From the NCBI GenBank assembly GCA_015501585.1, contig JADNRY010000049.1:248001-312000 (forward strand): 64,000 nt of DNA, read 5' to 3'. Of the stretch, positions 11,742 to 23,439 are shown in pieces. The position numbers and the translations under genes are program-made. Source of the DNA: Rhodocollybia butyracea. Taxonomy: Eukaryota; Basidiomycota; Agaricomycetes; Agaricales; Omphalotaceae. The notes beneath the pieces are model-generated. The model worked only from the letters and a program-made list of their open reading frames with translations. It made no database searches and was not told the origin of the DNA. Numbering within the stretch: position 1 is the first letter of the stretch; each line of letters opens with the position of its first letter.

Positions 11742-13186
11742 GTGCATTTGAGAGGTGCGCCCTCTCAAAGCAACCATATGGATATACACCGAGAGTGTAG
11801 TTTTCTGACCTCCTCTCCCTACGGACAGATGCCAAACTGCGCTGCTCCTCATCTGAAGGATTTGTCAGCCCTCATTTCACAATGCCAAATCTATATCCCC
11901 TCCCTTTCGATAGCTGGCCTTTCTATCTTGAACATAGCAGTGGGGCCATATAATTTCGCACTTGCGGGTCCACTCACCTGGAAACTTTATCACGAAATTC
12001 AACTTGAACTCAGTCGGTTGCGTAGCGTGGCTACTATCTTCTGCTGTCTCCCCGATATCAAGAGGCAGCTGATTCACTGCCTTGTTCAACACAGCACCCT
12101 AGTATTCTCACATACAACAATAAAAATCATTCTAGATAATCTTGGTCGCTGGTCCTTGTTTGTTCTAGAAACAAAATCAAATATAGAGTGTCCTCTTCCA
12201 GATGTTGGATGCCCAGCCCAACCAAACTGCTGAAATTTTGGAGGATATTATGAAGCTTGTGCTTGTCTTTATGATCCAAAATGCTCTGACACTGACGCGA
12301 TTACAGGACAATAAATTGACATTACAATGCTTTTCATTTCAAGACTTCCAAACACTTGGTGTCGGAAGATGGGTGAACAACAAGGTGGTAAACTACTTCG
12401 TTCGCAAATGGTGCTCGGAATCTAGCACAACCCTGGGACTCAACAGCTGGTTCGCCTGCAAATTTATTTTCGAGGAGGACTTGTGTATTCATGCAAAAAA
12501 ATGTTTGACCGCGGAAAAGAATGTGAAAAGATGGTGTCGGGCGGCCAAGGTAAGAAATGCCTTCCTATCTCTTCAATTTTGGCTGTGCTTATCCAGACGT
12601 AGAAAGCTCAAGGTCTCCAAAAATGGGACCGCATGTTCATTCCTATAAATTCGAATAATAATCACTGGTATTCGGCTTCTATTAACTTTCAGGCAAAAAC
12701 TATCAACATCTATGATAGCCTCGCCCATGTGTGCATCAGCAATCGACACAAACCACTAGAGTCCAGGACGAATACATCCATCATTTTAGTATATAAGACT
12801 ATTTCCTTATACCCTTGCTTAATACTGACATGGTACGTACCGTAATAGGTTTTGATGTGGCTTACTGAAGTGCTTGGTGCCCTAAGGGGAGACAAAATCC
12901 AGTTCAAAGACACTTCGACTACCAACTGGTGCTTTGATCCTCATGCCGTGGTAAGCAGGTAAACTAAATTCTATTTTCTTGAACGCATTGGTCTCTTTAC
13001 TAGGTTCCATTCCAACCAAACGGTTTTGACTGTGGGCTTCACACGTTATGGCATCTTAAGCATGTCATCCAGTTCAGATTGGTCCAGCAAAGGTGCAACC
13101 TGCAGTGCTTCCGATTTTCAAAAAACATGGTTGATAAGCGCCTTCGACTGGCACAGGAAGTTTTGGACAACTCTGATGGCTCCTAA
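11742..13186 (+). CDS. Ulp1-type (C48) cysteine protease
   Basis: Ulp1-fold proteases cut SUMO or ubiquitin-like modifiers, or serve inside transposons. The supported coding exons are 12202-12549, 12603-12788, 12849-12950 and 13004-13186 (272 residues); each splice restores frame and uses GT..AG introns of 53, 60 and 53 bp. The catalytic set is complete: His in NNNHWYSASI (12663-12665), Asp in IYDS (12714-12716), Gln in PFQPNGFDCG (13013-13015) and the Cys (13031-13033). A WVNNKVVNYF segment at about 12370 matches the substrate-side entry of the fold. An open frame upstream, 11742-12180, probably encodes the N-terminal part through an intron ending CTTCCAG at 12201, but I could not fix its donor. 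The gene lies about 140 bp upstream of the deaminase gene on the same strand. In basidiomycetes such Ulp1 genes are often transposon-derived or expanded; which applies here is unknown. Confidence 0.75.
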
Positions 13187-13325
13187 ATGGCTCCTAGATA
13201 GATAGTACATATAACATATTTTCGTAAACTTTATCAACATGCATCATAATTAACACGCAATAAAACCTATCTGTGAACTTTATCAGCATGTGCCCTAAAT
13301 ATACGTCTTCCTCTCATAACACATC

Positions 13326-15149
13326 ATGAAACCACCGGAAATTCACCATATACCTGGAGCTTCAGAAAAAATACAAGCTATCTCAAGAATCTTGCTGCGA
13401 AAGCAAGAAGTCCCAGGGTTATCCAAACCTCACAAACGGTACCCAGCAGCGGGAGATATAGCCAACGCTATATCAATGTGCTTGAACTCCGGAAACCCCG
13501 ACTACGAGGTCGTGAATGCCGTGGCTTTCTACACCAACGAAGATAAGAAATCAAAAACAATATACATTGCCAGAAACATTGGCACACAAGACATCATGGC
13601 GACCTCCACAGCGTCGGATGAGGTTATAGAAACATTCGCGGAACAGGGAAAATGCAGCCTCGACCAGTTAGCCTCACAGTGAGAACCTTGTAGTTCTTCT
13701 TCCCCATCGCCCTGCTTATTGTTGTCCAGGCCTCCGAACTTTTTTATGCACACCAAGGATGTTTTCAACCTAATCACGTTTCTCCAAACATCCTCTGAAA
13801 GCAGAAACCAATTGAACCTGGAGATGTTCCGAAGATTCGTACTCTCCAGGTGTACTATAAAACTAAAATGTTGATTAAAACAGATCAGCATGGAATATGC
13901 CATAGACACCTCCCCATTCCAACTAATCACAAATTCGTTACTGCTCGATGGTTTTGAATGGAAATCAAACATTGTCGCAGACATGGTGCATCTCACCCTC
14001 CGCCAGTTCCAAATTATCTCGGGTTTTTCACCTTCAGTGCTCGGAAGTCTCCCCGAGACTTGCACGAACCTCAAGGACTTCGAGGACCTCGAGCTTGAAA
14101 TTACCCTAAGTTCAGCATATTGAGGCAGGCAGGTTAGTTTCAGCCTTTGGCATGATCTGGGGTGATTTGGAAATAAGATTGCGCCTGTATTCAAATCTCA
14201 ATCCTGTTGATGTCACCGGACTGCGGGACATTGATGACCTTCTATCTTGCCTACGCTTACTCCGTCCTATTTTTAAATCTGTCCTGATGAAATCAGACCG
14301 GATTGGCCTAGAACTATTGCTAAAGCGCAAGTGTCTTTACTGATTCCGTCTTTCTCTTAGCTGAACATCTCTTAGATCATTTAGCTGTTATAGATCCTGA
14401 TGGATGTGCTCCTCAAAAACACGTCCATGAAACTCAATGGCCGTAAGCTTCTAAAAAGTTCTCCATGATTTATGATTTTGTTTTTGATTTGGACTTCAGC
14501 TATAGATCACTCAGAATGACTTTGTCGTTCAATTGATCTGGTGACAGCATGGACTGTTGCCTGCCAAATGATAACAAAAGCTATAAAATCTGGATTCTTT
14601 GACCAAATGGTAGTCAGATTCTTCACGCCGGAAAGACCCTGCGAAGTTGATTCACCATCACCCAAGCTTACCCAGATTTTGGACAATATGTTGCTGGCAC
14701 CAGAACTTGGAGGCGAAAGCGTAGAGGAACTTATCCGAAAAAATCATGGCAAAATTCACGCCAAGGCGGGCCTCATGGGCCATCTGCAGGGTTTGAATAT
14801 AAATGTGAGTATCACTCATTTACACCTTCAAATAAGTTCTTATCATAACTCAAAGACCGAGATCACTCTCGGTGTCAGTAAAAAATCCTGCTTTTTATGC
14901 TGGACGCTCTATCAAACTCTCAATGCGGCTCGGAAGCCAGACAAATTTAGACTTACAATACACACCCATGGCATGATATTCCCGGGGATTCCTCCCTCAG
15001 GGGTCACAGAGGTTCAGATGGAGGCGGTGCTTACTGAGCTCTTAAGGCTCCGACCAACATTCCAACCCGCTCACTCCCGCCAGAGTTCGGGGGAGGCAAC
15101 AGATATAGAAGAGCTAACGGTACCTCTACCAGAAACAAACCTGGGATAA
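13326..15149 (+). CDS. OTT_1508-like deaminase family protein with HAE changed to HAK
   Basis: The C-terminal exon (about 14541-15149) carries the signature of the fungal OTT_1508-like deaminase family: a zinc/catalytic His-Ala-x motif (IHAKAGLMGHL, 14754-14786), then GVSKKSCFLCW with the zinc-binding Cys-x-x-Cys (14889-14900), and the HTHGMIFPGIPPSG segment. The residue that should be the catalytic Glu of HAE is Lys (codon AAG 14763-14765), so the copy is predicted to be inactive or altered. The N-terminal exon starts at ATG 13326 and includes VNAVAFYTNEDKKSKTIYIARN, resembling the family's N-terminal strands. Between 13683 and 14540 there are open segments (13890-14123, 14152-14343) that are probably middle exons; the introns were not resolved. 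Family members are predicted nucleotide or nucleic-acid deaminases expanded in fungi, with unproven substrates. Confidence 0.65.
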
Positions 15150-16128
15150 ATTGAAATTATAGTAGCATAGGCAAGGGCCAAAGATAATTGACGGCAAAGA
15201 AGAGTATGGCCAAAGTCGTGGAGAACAAAATAATATGTCTTCGTTATCAAGTTTTGATCCGCTATTTACTTCTTGCAAAATGCGAACGGTTATAAGTCTG
15301 TTACCAACAGAACTTGAGTGTCCTTGTGGAGGCCTCAATAGAGAGATTACGAAGGAGTCAATATACTCCGCCGATTTTACGATGAGCCTACTAGAGTGAG
15401 GTGGGAATCCGGGGGTGTCTTTGCTTGCTTGTCCAGTTGAGAACACTATCAGGTGGTGAGACCCAGGGTGTATATTTACCTTCGCTATCCACTGGCGCCA
15501 TCTTAACTCGTTAGTGTCAAGAGACAATAGACTTTACTTTTATGCACCATATAGTTGTACGAGACCTTCCCACGCTACCCGCAGACAATAGGAAGCGCCG
15601 GCCGAGGACCGACTATGCGTCCCGGGAAAAGCTCCCCCCATTGCTTGACCTTCTCTTATGTTTAACCTCTGGCTGCTCTCTTGCTTGTGGACCTTAGATC
15701 AATATGGGCAAACGCAAAAATCAAAAAAAATGGAAGGAATCAGCTATGAAAGAGTAAAAAACCTTATGTTTGTCAAAGTAGCAGAGCCCTCATCAGTTTC
15801 CCAAGTGAAACTAAGGCAGCGCGTATAAGAAAACAAAACAGAGACGCCATGGCCAGATCATGGTAAATTCTAACATATAGTTTTACTGGTATTTAACGTG
15901 GAGGTTTCAGCCAAAGGTCCCGTTGCAAAACGGAAGATTTGACGTTACACGGAAGCCAAATGGAGTTGTCTTCAAGTCAAGTGTCTTCAATGCTGGTTAG
16001 TTAAACTTCGGCGAAATTTATGTTACTGATATGATTTTCTCTAGCTGGATTCAAGCAAATCTGAAGTACAAGACAGTAGTTTTCACAATACAAGGCCTCT
16101 AGAATATTGCGACGGCTTAGAAGCAGGG
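15150..16128. other. Intergenic stretch; possible first exon of the JmjC gene
   Basis: No complete gene. A short lysine-rich frame begins at ATG 15704 (MGKRKNQKKWKESAMKE) and could be a 5' exon of the downstream gene, but I could not connect it by splice sites. Confidence 0.3.
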
Positions 16129-18825
16129 TTGATGATACCTGATTGTGGAGATTATGACTGGAATCCCGGGTATTGTAATGATTATGAATCGGGGCTGTCA
16201 GAGTGTTGGGACACCCAAAATCACAGATATGTCAACTACATTGGGAATCCAAGAATCCCAAGGTACTCTGAAATGGGACAGTTCAGAGTGTATTTGCCTC
16301 AGTACTACTGGGACGTCCAAAATCATGAATCTTTCCCCAATACTACTGGGAATCTTGAACCCATTCTGTCGGGAGAAGCTGGTTCTACTATTGGGCATGG
16401 ACGTGGAAATGTCCAAGTGGGGTCATTCAGCCACAATGGCTACCCACTGGCACCTCAATCTGTTAAACCTGGAGCTCCATCTTCGTTTGATGATTGCGAT
16501 GCAGGTAACTTCTATGACGCTGTTAGAGAAATATACGCCACTCCAGACAACAGAGAGTTCGAGGACGTCAGCCTGGACTCATCTTCCACCGACTTTGTCC
16601 CATCACCAAAGCCTACACAGAGCTTGCCTTCCCAGACTCTTTGCACCGATATAGGTTATGTTATTGTGGATTCGTTATCCCCTCCTCCAGTTGATGCAAG
16701 TACCTCTTTCACTTTGTTGAAGTCCCAATCCATGTCAGACACCCCTGATCCTCCAATCTCAAATATAGAGATGCAGTCATGCAAAGTCCAAGTTGTCCAG
16801 TCTCTTGTTTGCAACACATCCAACCTAACGGCTTTCCAAATTGGATCACAGGATGAATTTGCTCTTGATTCTCCGCTCACGCCAAATTCGGATTCACCCA
16901 CCAGCCCAGCACTGTTGTGTTCAATGCAAATCTATATGCCTACTACTTATCCACTAGGGCCCCATTATTGCCATGTACTGACTTTTGAACCTAATGATTT
17001 TACTATCGAAGTGCTGGGATTGCATGTGGGAGATCAGGCGCAGATTCAAGTTTGGCCTAACGGGTGGAAGACCATTCTGCCAGAGTTAAGAAACAAAACC
17101 ATCCCTGGAAATATACTAGAAGCAGTAAGTGCTGCAATTGAATTCGAAACATTATCAATGATTTGTCTAGGATGCAAAGGCAGTGAAGTGGATGGCAAAC
17201 TCAGCGAATGCGGCACCCCCTGGGCGGTCCATCGTTCATTACCTTGATTATAAATCTTACGACGATAGAGCCACCTTGATCAAAGACATTCGTAGCCTTA
17301 TGGCCAAATCTTTTGTTGTGGTTCTCCCCAACGCCGTGGACCCTGTAGGCCCAAGGCGCGTCAGCACACTGGAAGATATCACCTATGAGCTTGGAGGTGG
17401 TTCAAGTCCGGCTCAAGCCATAACCTATCATGGTAGGACGAGTCTTCAAATCCATGAGATAAGTCATTGATGGTTTCTCATAGATATGGGGTTGCATGTA
17501 AGGGAGCCAGGGAACCCCTATGTTCACGTAACATTGCCGATGTTCCTTGAAAAGATGAAAAATCCGGAACATGTCTGTATGCTCCTCAATCTTCCTCTTG
17601 CAATTGAGACTATCCCTCATCCTTTCCAGTGCGTTGAAAGTTATTGAAGGGAATCGTGTTCTAACTTGCGGCATTAGCCTATTGAATGATGCAAAGATTT
17701 CTGCTGAACAAATCGCCTCCGATACGTCCTTTCCAGCCAGAAGCAAGCTGTCCTACCTCTCCAACCATATGGCTTCGAAGTGGGGACTGTTGCACATGGC
17801 AGGTACTTTTACATACCCTCATGTAGACACCGCAGGTTACGCAGTTGGAGGGCAAGTTGCGGGTGACCGAAATGACCCGCAACCAAAATTCTGGGCTGTT
17901 CTATCCTTTAAAGATCCCTCCAAGGCTAAGCTTCCCCCAAAGGAGCTAGCTAAACATTTTCAGGCCGTTAGCGGTGTAATCGCTTCTAGTTTGGAAGAGG
18001 AAGAGAAATGGGAGAAAGCTTTGCTGAAAGCCAAGAAGAACAAGAACAATCTCCCTCTTTATCTGGTGCAAGATCTGGATAAGTGGTCTGAGGTTTGGAA
18101 TGTCGAAGTGATATATCTGAGGCCTGGGGATATTTTGTATGTTTTCATGAATTTCATTACTATCAAGGTAATACATATATCACAGCTTTCAGCCGCCCTC
18201 CATTCTTCATCTGGTGTACACACCTGCTCCAGCTGTCACATTTGGTTCTCATTCATACGGCTATGACACGATGCACCTGACTGAGACTGCCTGTTGTATT
18301 CAGCATCTTGCCTACAATGACATCACAAATCAAGTACATATAGGAACTTATGAAACACTTGAACAAATGGTTCTCGCGCTATGGGGGCATACAGAGCGAG
18401 GTATGTTCTTGATTATATCCATTAAGACACTGTCTGAATCGCTGGTTGCTACTCTAGTATTTTACACACGAGCGATTGCAGCACTCTGCATTATGATTCT
18501 ATTTCCTGCTCGATATTTCAATGGGGAGACTGCAGATGAAACAGAGGAACAGATGGACAAAGCTTCGGAGATGTACACCAGCGTCACTCGTCAGATGGCC
18601 ATTTTTGTGATAAACCATTATTTGGATATTTCAAAGGGACGGAAGAAGGGCCAAAAGAAACAAATCACTGAAGAGATGCTGGTAGATTATTTATATGGAA
18701 AAAACACAGATTATATGGATCCTGGTTTGTCGTTCACTCTTGGAAACACATTAACAGACGAAACTAGGAACATCTTTGTGCGGATGGAAAAACTGAAAAC
18801 ACAGGGGTCAAGGATCAAGAAGTAG
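16129..18825 (+). CDS. JmjC-domain oxygenase-like protein
   Basis: JmjC proteins are Fe(II)/2-oxoglutarate oxygenases that act on histones or other proteins. The long, low-complexity N-terminal exon (16129-17124) joins through a 46-bp intron (17125-17170, GTAAGT) to 17171-17432, and through a 51-bp intron (17433-17483) to the next exon. The JmjC core follows: WGLLHMAGTFTYPHVD supplies the iron-binding His and Asp (17820-17822, 17826-17828), KFWAVLSF the strand where a Lys/Thr binds 2OG, and, after a 49-bp intron (18137-18185), PPSILHLVYTP gives the distal His (18208-18210). A further intron at 18401-18457 is possible. Between about 17637 and 17650 the frame shifts by one base with no evident intron, so the allele may be disrupted or the base misread. 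If intact the protein would be about 830 residues. The C-terminus is lysine-rich. Confidence 0.65.
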
Positions 18826-18941
18826 AACAATATTAGTTTTTGAAAGCTCGAAATTGATGCTAAAACAGACGCTTTAAGTGTAGAGGGCGTATATATAGGA
18901 TTATCCTGCTAGCCGTAAATATAATATCTCCCCACAATAGA

Positions 18942-19144
18942 CACACCGTAATGATACAAAAATCTGCTCAGCAGAAAGTGTACTGTAATTTTGCAATAAG
19001 ATAAGATATTCCTTCTATAGTTTATCACAAAATTTCAGTTACCATTTCAGGCAGACTGAAAACCACTGATTATTCTTATTAGGATAATCAGCTTTCTTTC
19101 AATTCACAAATCTGCCAAGCAGATTTTTGTATCATCCCGGTGTG
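18942..19144. mobile_element. MITE copy 1, 203 bp, CACTA-like ends, AGA duplication
   Basis: The inverted ends CACACCG.. are followed by a shared GATACAAAAATCTGC block, and the interior is a hairpin built on TGATTAT/ATAATCA. It is flanked by AGA on both sides (18939-18941 and 19145-19147). A second copy lies at 57879-58083. The CACA start and 3-bp duplication suggest CACTA-type mobilisation. Confidence 0.85.
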
Positions 19145-19147
19145 AGA

Positions 19148-19886
19148 GTCATTCCCTGTCATTCCCTGCTGCCCCAGCATTCAGATCTTGGACCGTTCCC
19201 TCTTCCCGCTCTTACTGACAAATATAATTGCATCATCAATCTACACCGCCGCAACATAGCCTACTGCGATCTCAATTCATTCATAAGGACTTTCCAAACG
19301 CTTCAAAGTGGAGCTGGTTGATATCATTGGTTCCGATGAAGAAAAACTGCTGAGTTGTTGTACTCATCCTGCCTGATAATCAATATTTTGCTCAAGATTG
19401 TCCTAGTCAAGTGTGCGCCTACCGCATAATGTCACAGAACACATTCTATCAGACCTCCTGAGGGGGTTTTTGACCATGAACTCTTCCCAACTTTTATTGT
19501 CACTCCAGCACTTAGATCAGGCAGATTCCCCGTCGAGCTCGATAGTACTTCAATTTGCGTTTAGACTCGATTGAACTATCACAACAAGCGAAACTTACTT
19601 TCATTCATATTTTGATCAACCCCCTCCAGCCACTGGAGAGCCGGTTCTTGGTCAAATACCTTGTGCACACCCCCAACGAGGGCATAGAAGATACGGGAAG
19701 TTTCCTAGGGTCAGGGTTCTGAAATTACTGTTAGGAAATTCAATAAATGGCTTGCCTGTGGGTTATCCAACGAGGAGACCAAACTCGGATGACACATGAA
19801 GTGAGACCATAGCTTGAGAGTGGCAGCCCAGCCCGCTTTCGAAAGGCAATCAGTATGAAGTCAAAGTAAATCTTGCTAATAACTAC
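19148..19886. other. Non-coding stretch
   Basis: No gene seen. A segment at about 19530-19600 (GACTCGATTGAACTATCACAA and surroundings) resembles one at about 29690-29735 inside the nested hAT-like element, so it is probably repeat-derived. Confidence 0.35.
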
Positions 19887-20975
19887 CTATGTTTTGCTGG
19901 GTGAGTATGATATTGCATCTTCGCTACACAAAACACACTCAAAAAAGTGCTGAAATGCAATCACCAGAGTACATACTTCGATTTCCTCTCCTGGAAAGCT
20001 ATCTAACTTATTTTTGAGGAGAGTTAGGATCCCTTCTTTGAGTAATGGTTCACCAGCAATAGATAACCCGGTATTACTGAACAGGTCACTAGGTCCGACC
20101 AACTCATGTGGTGGAATGGAATCATGTGTAAAGATTGCGAGGCAAAGCTTCCAGTCCATATTTGGAATAACTGGCTTGACTGGAGTGAGTTTTGGTACTC
20201 GGGCCATGGCTACCTGATGGTCAGAGACCTCTTGCTCCGCTATCACTTTCCCAACAAGGACAGTAAACTGCAAGCTGTGAACCAGAATAACTATGCCTTG
20301 GGATACTGAGTACTTACATGCACATCGTTCCCTGCATTATGAAGGTAACGAGCCGCAATGTTAAAGACATTGCAGGCCGTTGCGAGCGATTCCATGCTCT
20401 CGTGTTTCCCGATCTTTGCTGCAAGAGCCAGCAACGTATCCAGTATAGGTTTGTCGAGAGTAATTTTAAGCTTGTTGAGCAAACTGAAAACCGTCTAGAA
20501 CAGAGTAACAAGATTAGTTGAACAAAATTATACTGACTCGACATCTTCCTTAGCACCATGGAAAATATATGCGTCCATATGTATGTTCGCTAGTATTTCC
20601 TTGATTTTGCGCCCTATCTCATTTTGCGTGACCACTTCCACCGTCCCCCACTCATATAGCTGTGAAACATATATCAGTGTGACTTTAGCTTTGAGACAAA
20701 AGTCATACATAACAGTGGGATTCGCACCACGGGTTGTGTTTTGTCTGCCACTCTTCTACAATTATGTGCCCGCCCTTTTGTGTATCGTGTGGCGAGAGGG
20801 TGCTCCACCCAAATTCTGTCATGATTTTTTCTTTCTTGTCAAAGCTAATCCACTCGAAGTCAATGGCAGTGATTACTCTGTTTTCATTGTAAGCCTGTTG
20901 GAGGGTCTCCAGCGCCTCGCTTCTTTCCTTCCGTCTTGCCTGTGCCTTTGCTTCTTTTTTCGTCATTGAGACCAT
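19887..20975 (-). CDS. Gfd2/YDR514C-like DEDDh nuclease-fold protein
   Basis: A complete four-exon model: 20975-20709, 20659-20534, 20494-20318 and 20267-19887 (stop TAG). All three introns begin GTATGA, GTATAA or GTAAGT and end in CAG or TAG, and every join preserves frame, giving 316 residues. The RNase H-like DEDDh active site is fully present: Asp39 and Glu41 in AIDFEW, Asp128 in FHGAKEDVE, and His183/Asp188 in HNAGND. The segment MTEFGWSTL and GGHIIVEE after motif I is typical of the Gfd2/YDR514C C-terminal domain. In yeast Gfd2 is linked to mRNA export and YDR514C is uncharacterised; the biochemical role of the family is unproven. A lysine/arginine-rich coiled-coil-like stretch precedes motif I. 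The start is ATG 20975 because the bases just upstream are an in-frame TAG. Confidence 0.8.
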
Positions 20976-21880
20976 GTTTGTCTACTAAATCGATACAAGC
21001 GTTAGCACTGGCAAAAACCTCTGCTTTCGTAGTAAGAAGTTCATACCTGAGGAAAAGCGTTGGTCTCAGAGAACAAGTTAGAGAACAGGGCACACTGGTT
21101 GTCTAGCATCAGTGAAAAGTTCGGATCTACATTTAAACAGGGGACCCAAAATATTAATATCTGCTTTCGGAACTCTTAATGCCTTTCTGGGATTTGTTTT
21201 GCCTTACTTATTCTAGTGCTGCGGCGTACCAGCGCCTACACGTTCTGATATTCTTTTCCCATGGAAACTGTGATGTTCCCAGCATGACAAGAGTGCTTCT
21301 TTGACTTACAATGCTTTCTGTTCTGATGTCTGATGCCAACTAACAAAAAAGCTTTCCCCTACCCGCTACTAAACAAAAAATCGGTTTCTCTGTGCCAGAG
21401 GTCGTTTTAAATGCTGTACAAGTGAGCGGTCCAGGTTTGATGCTCTCAGAAGAAAGAATTGCAGAGGAGAATGGGGTTTAGAGGAGGCTAATAGGATTTT
21501 ACATACAACCTTCCCAAACTCACAATCGCGAAGTGGAGGCGTTGCAGGTACAGCCTGAACAAGAAATCAATTACACATCTATGCAAAAAGACAGCTCACA
21601 GCAGGCTTATGTTTGGAAGCGGTGGTCCGACCTTCAGCAGACCGGACCTGAAATTCGTTTGCGGGGATGGCGGGCAATATGTTACATGGTGTGTAATTAC
21701 AAAGTATGTATTTTTCAAAATGCTTGAATCTTCCAAAGATCAATGATCTATTTTGCTTTGCCTTATTATCTTTCCATAGTTCTATCTCTTACTGCACCTA
21801 AGATGAATTTGGTCGCTGACCTCTTACCAGTCAAACTTTGGAGACTTATCACGAGCTTTCTTTACCATGGTCGTAGACAA
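20976..21880. other. Intergenic stretch
   Basis: No supported gene. A 64-codon open frame at 21533-21727 (..AYVWKRWSDLQQTGPEIRLRGW..) reads somewhat like protein but has no partner exons or motif I can identify. Confidence 0.3.
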
Positions 21881-22232
21881 CATCAGGAAAAGCCGTTTTT
21901 GCCTAGGTGACCCCAGAGTGGCCTAAAGCAAACTAGGTGACCTATGAATCCTATGGCATCCTAGGAATTTGGGCTCGTCCCTTGCCAGTCAAGGCTCTTG
22001 AGGATTCCCTAGGGTATCCTAGGCAAACCCAGGGCAAGCCTAGGTTTGCCCAGGTTTGCCCAGGTGTTTCCCAGGAGCACCTGGGCAAACCTAGGCTTGC
22101 CTAGGAAATCCTCAAGAGCCTTGACTGGCAAGGGATGAGCCCAAATTCCTAGGATGCCATAGGATTCATAGGTCACTTAGTTTGCTTTAGGCCACTCTGG
22201 GGTCACCTAGGCAAAAACGGCTTTTCCTGATG
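21881..22232. mobile_element. 352-bp near-perfect palindrome (foldback MITE)
   Basis: The two arms, starting CATCAGGAAAAGCCG, are almost identical in inverted orientation for about 140 bp and meet in a short centre made of CCCAGG/CCTGGG and CCTAGG units. No coding capacity. Only an AA dinucleotide flanks both sides, so the superfamily is unclear. The transcript of such a palindrome would form a very long hairpin. Confidence 0.85.
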
Positions 22233-23277
22233 AAGCGGATGCTGAACATGTGTCCTTGTCACATAGCGATTTGCTCAGCTTTATGTGGACTTCGAGGATG
22301 TTCTGGTTCGTAGGTCTTCCGTTCCTCTACCGGTGTCCAGAGTTTGAGACAAACACGGATTTGCGGAAATTTTTGTCCTGGAAAGATTGAGAGTGGACCG
22401 CTACCCACTGATACGCCCCATAATAATTTGGACTTAAAATGCCTAATTGGCCATGTTTCAGTATCACTGATACAGTCAGATTATGTGCAGTATGTTGTAT
22501 TCTGATATTATCAATAGAGAACTGAGCACAGACACCAACTGACAATGATTCCTAATGGATTCTTGTTAGTACAACACAGTTGCACATGTTCCATACCTCA
22601 GAATATTAAAACCCAAGCTTCGTGTTGCATTATACAGTCCAAGTTTGGTTCAATGAAGTACAATTTGACATACATACGCAATGCCACCAATCAGAGCAAA
22701 CTCCGTGTATGCCATAACACAGTAAGGCATTGAATAAGCATTTTCGGTTGCAAGCAATCTAATTGTTTTGATTGTGCCACCAATGAGAGATAACTCCGCT
22801 CCGTGTGGCGGCATTGAATACTATATTCGGCTCCATGGAGGAGTGTGCCACCAATGATGATAGACGCCGTTGAAGTGTTGTGGTGGTTCCGTGTGGCACA
22901 ATATAGTGCCACTAGTAAAAACAATTCAAATCCACGTCTAAGCTAGACCCGGAACTACTGTAACATTGGATTTATCCATATGTATTGCATTATGAAGCAC
23001 AAAAACATGCCGAACAAGTGTTTAATTACATTGCACAGGTATAAAAGACATGAGAAGTCTACAAAGAAGGCAAGCACCCGCCCCCAGCAGGTATACAGCT
23101 CATTGCCAGAGTTTGTGTGACAGGGATCGCTTCGGCACCTAGCAGAGTAACAAGTAATTGACAACTGGATAAGACCTGTTGAAATAACTTGTATTTGATA
23201 AAAAGAATTGAATAGTAGAAGAAGCATAACATTGAAAGACCTGTATTATTAACTTGTACTATCACTGAAGAAAGAAC
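22233..23277. repeat. Non-coding stretch with TGCCACCAATGA repeats
   Basis: Three or more diverged copies of a unit containing TGCCACCAATSA, a GCATTGAATA block and CTCCGTGTGGC occur at about 22682-22915. Nothing else is identifiable; the small frames show no domain. Confidence 0.45.
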
Positions 23278-23370
23278 AGTAAAGTTATTGGCACAGATCA
23301 AGTAAAGTTATTCACAGTAAAGTTATTCAGTTCAGCAGAAAGTAAAGTTATTGAAGTAAAGTTATTGCAT
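23278..23370 (+). repeat. GTAAAGTTATT short tandem repeats
   Basis: Five copies of AGTAAAGTTATT in about 90 bp with variable spacers (2-18 bp). It is not CRISPR-like: the units are too short and the spacers irregular. Confidence 0.8.
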
Positions 23371-23439
23371 CCACATTCTGTGGGACTCAGCAGATAAAAC
23401 CTATACCTTGCATTCCAATCCCCTAAAAGCAGTTGTACT

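Noticed and set aside
13529..14194. 221-codon reverse-strand open frame
   Set aside because: It is antisense to the deaminase gene, has no recognisable domain, and the forward-strand reading explains the region better.
23278..23370. Regular short repeats as a CRISPR array
   Set aside because: Units are only 11-12 bp, spacers are irregular (2-18 bp), and the genome is eukaryotic.
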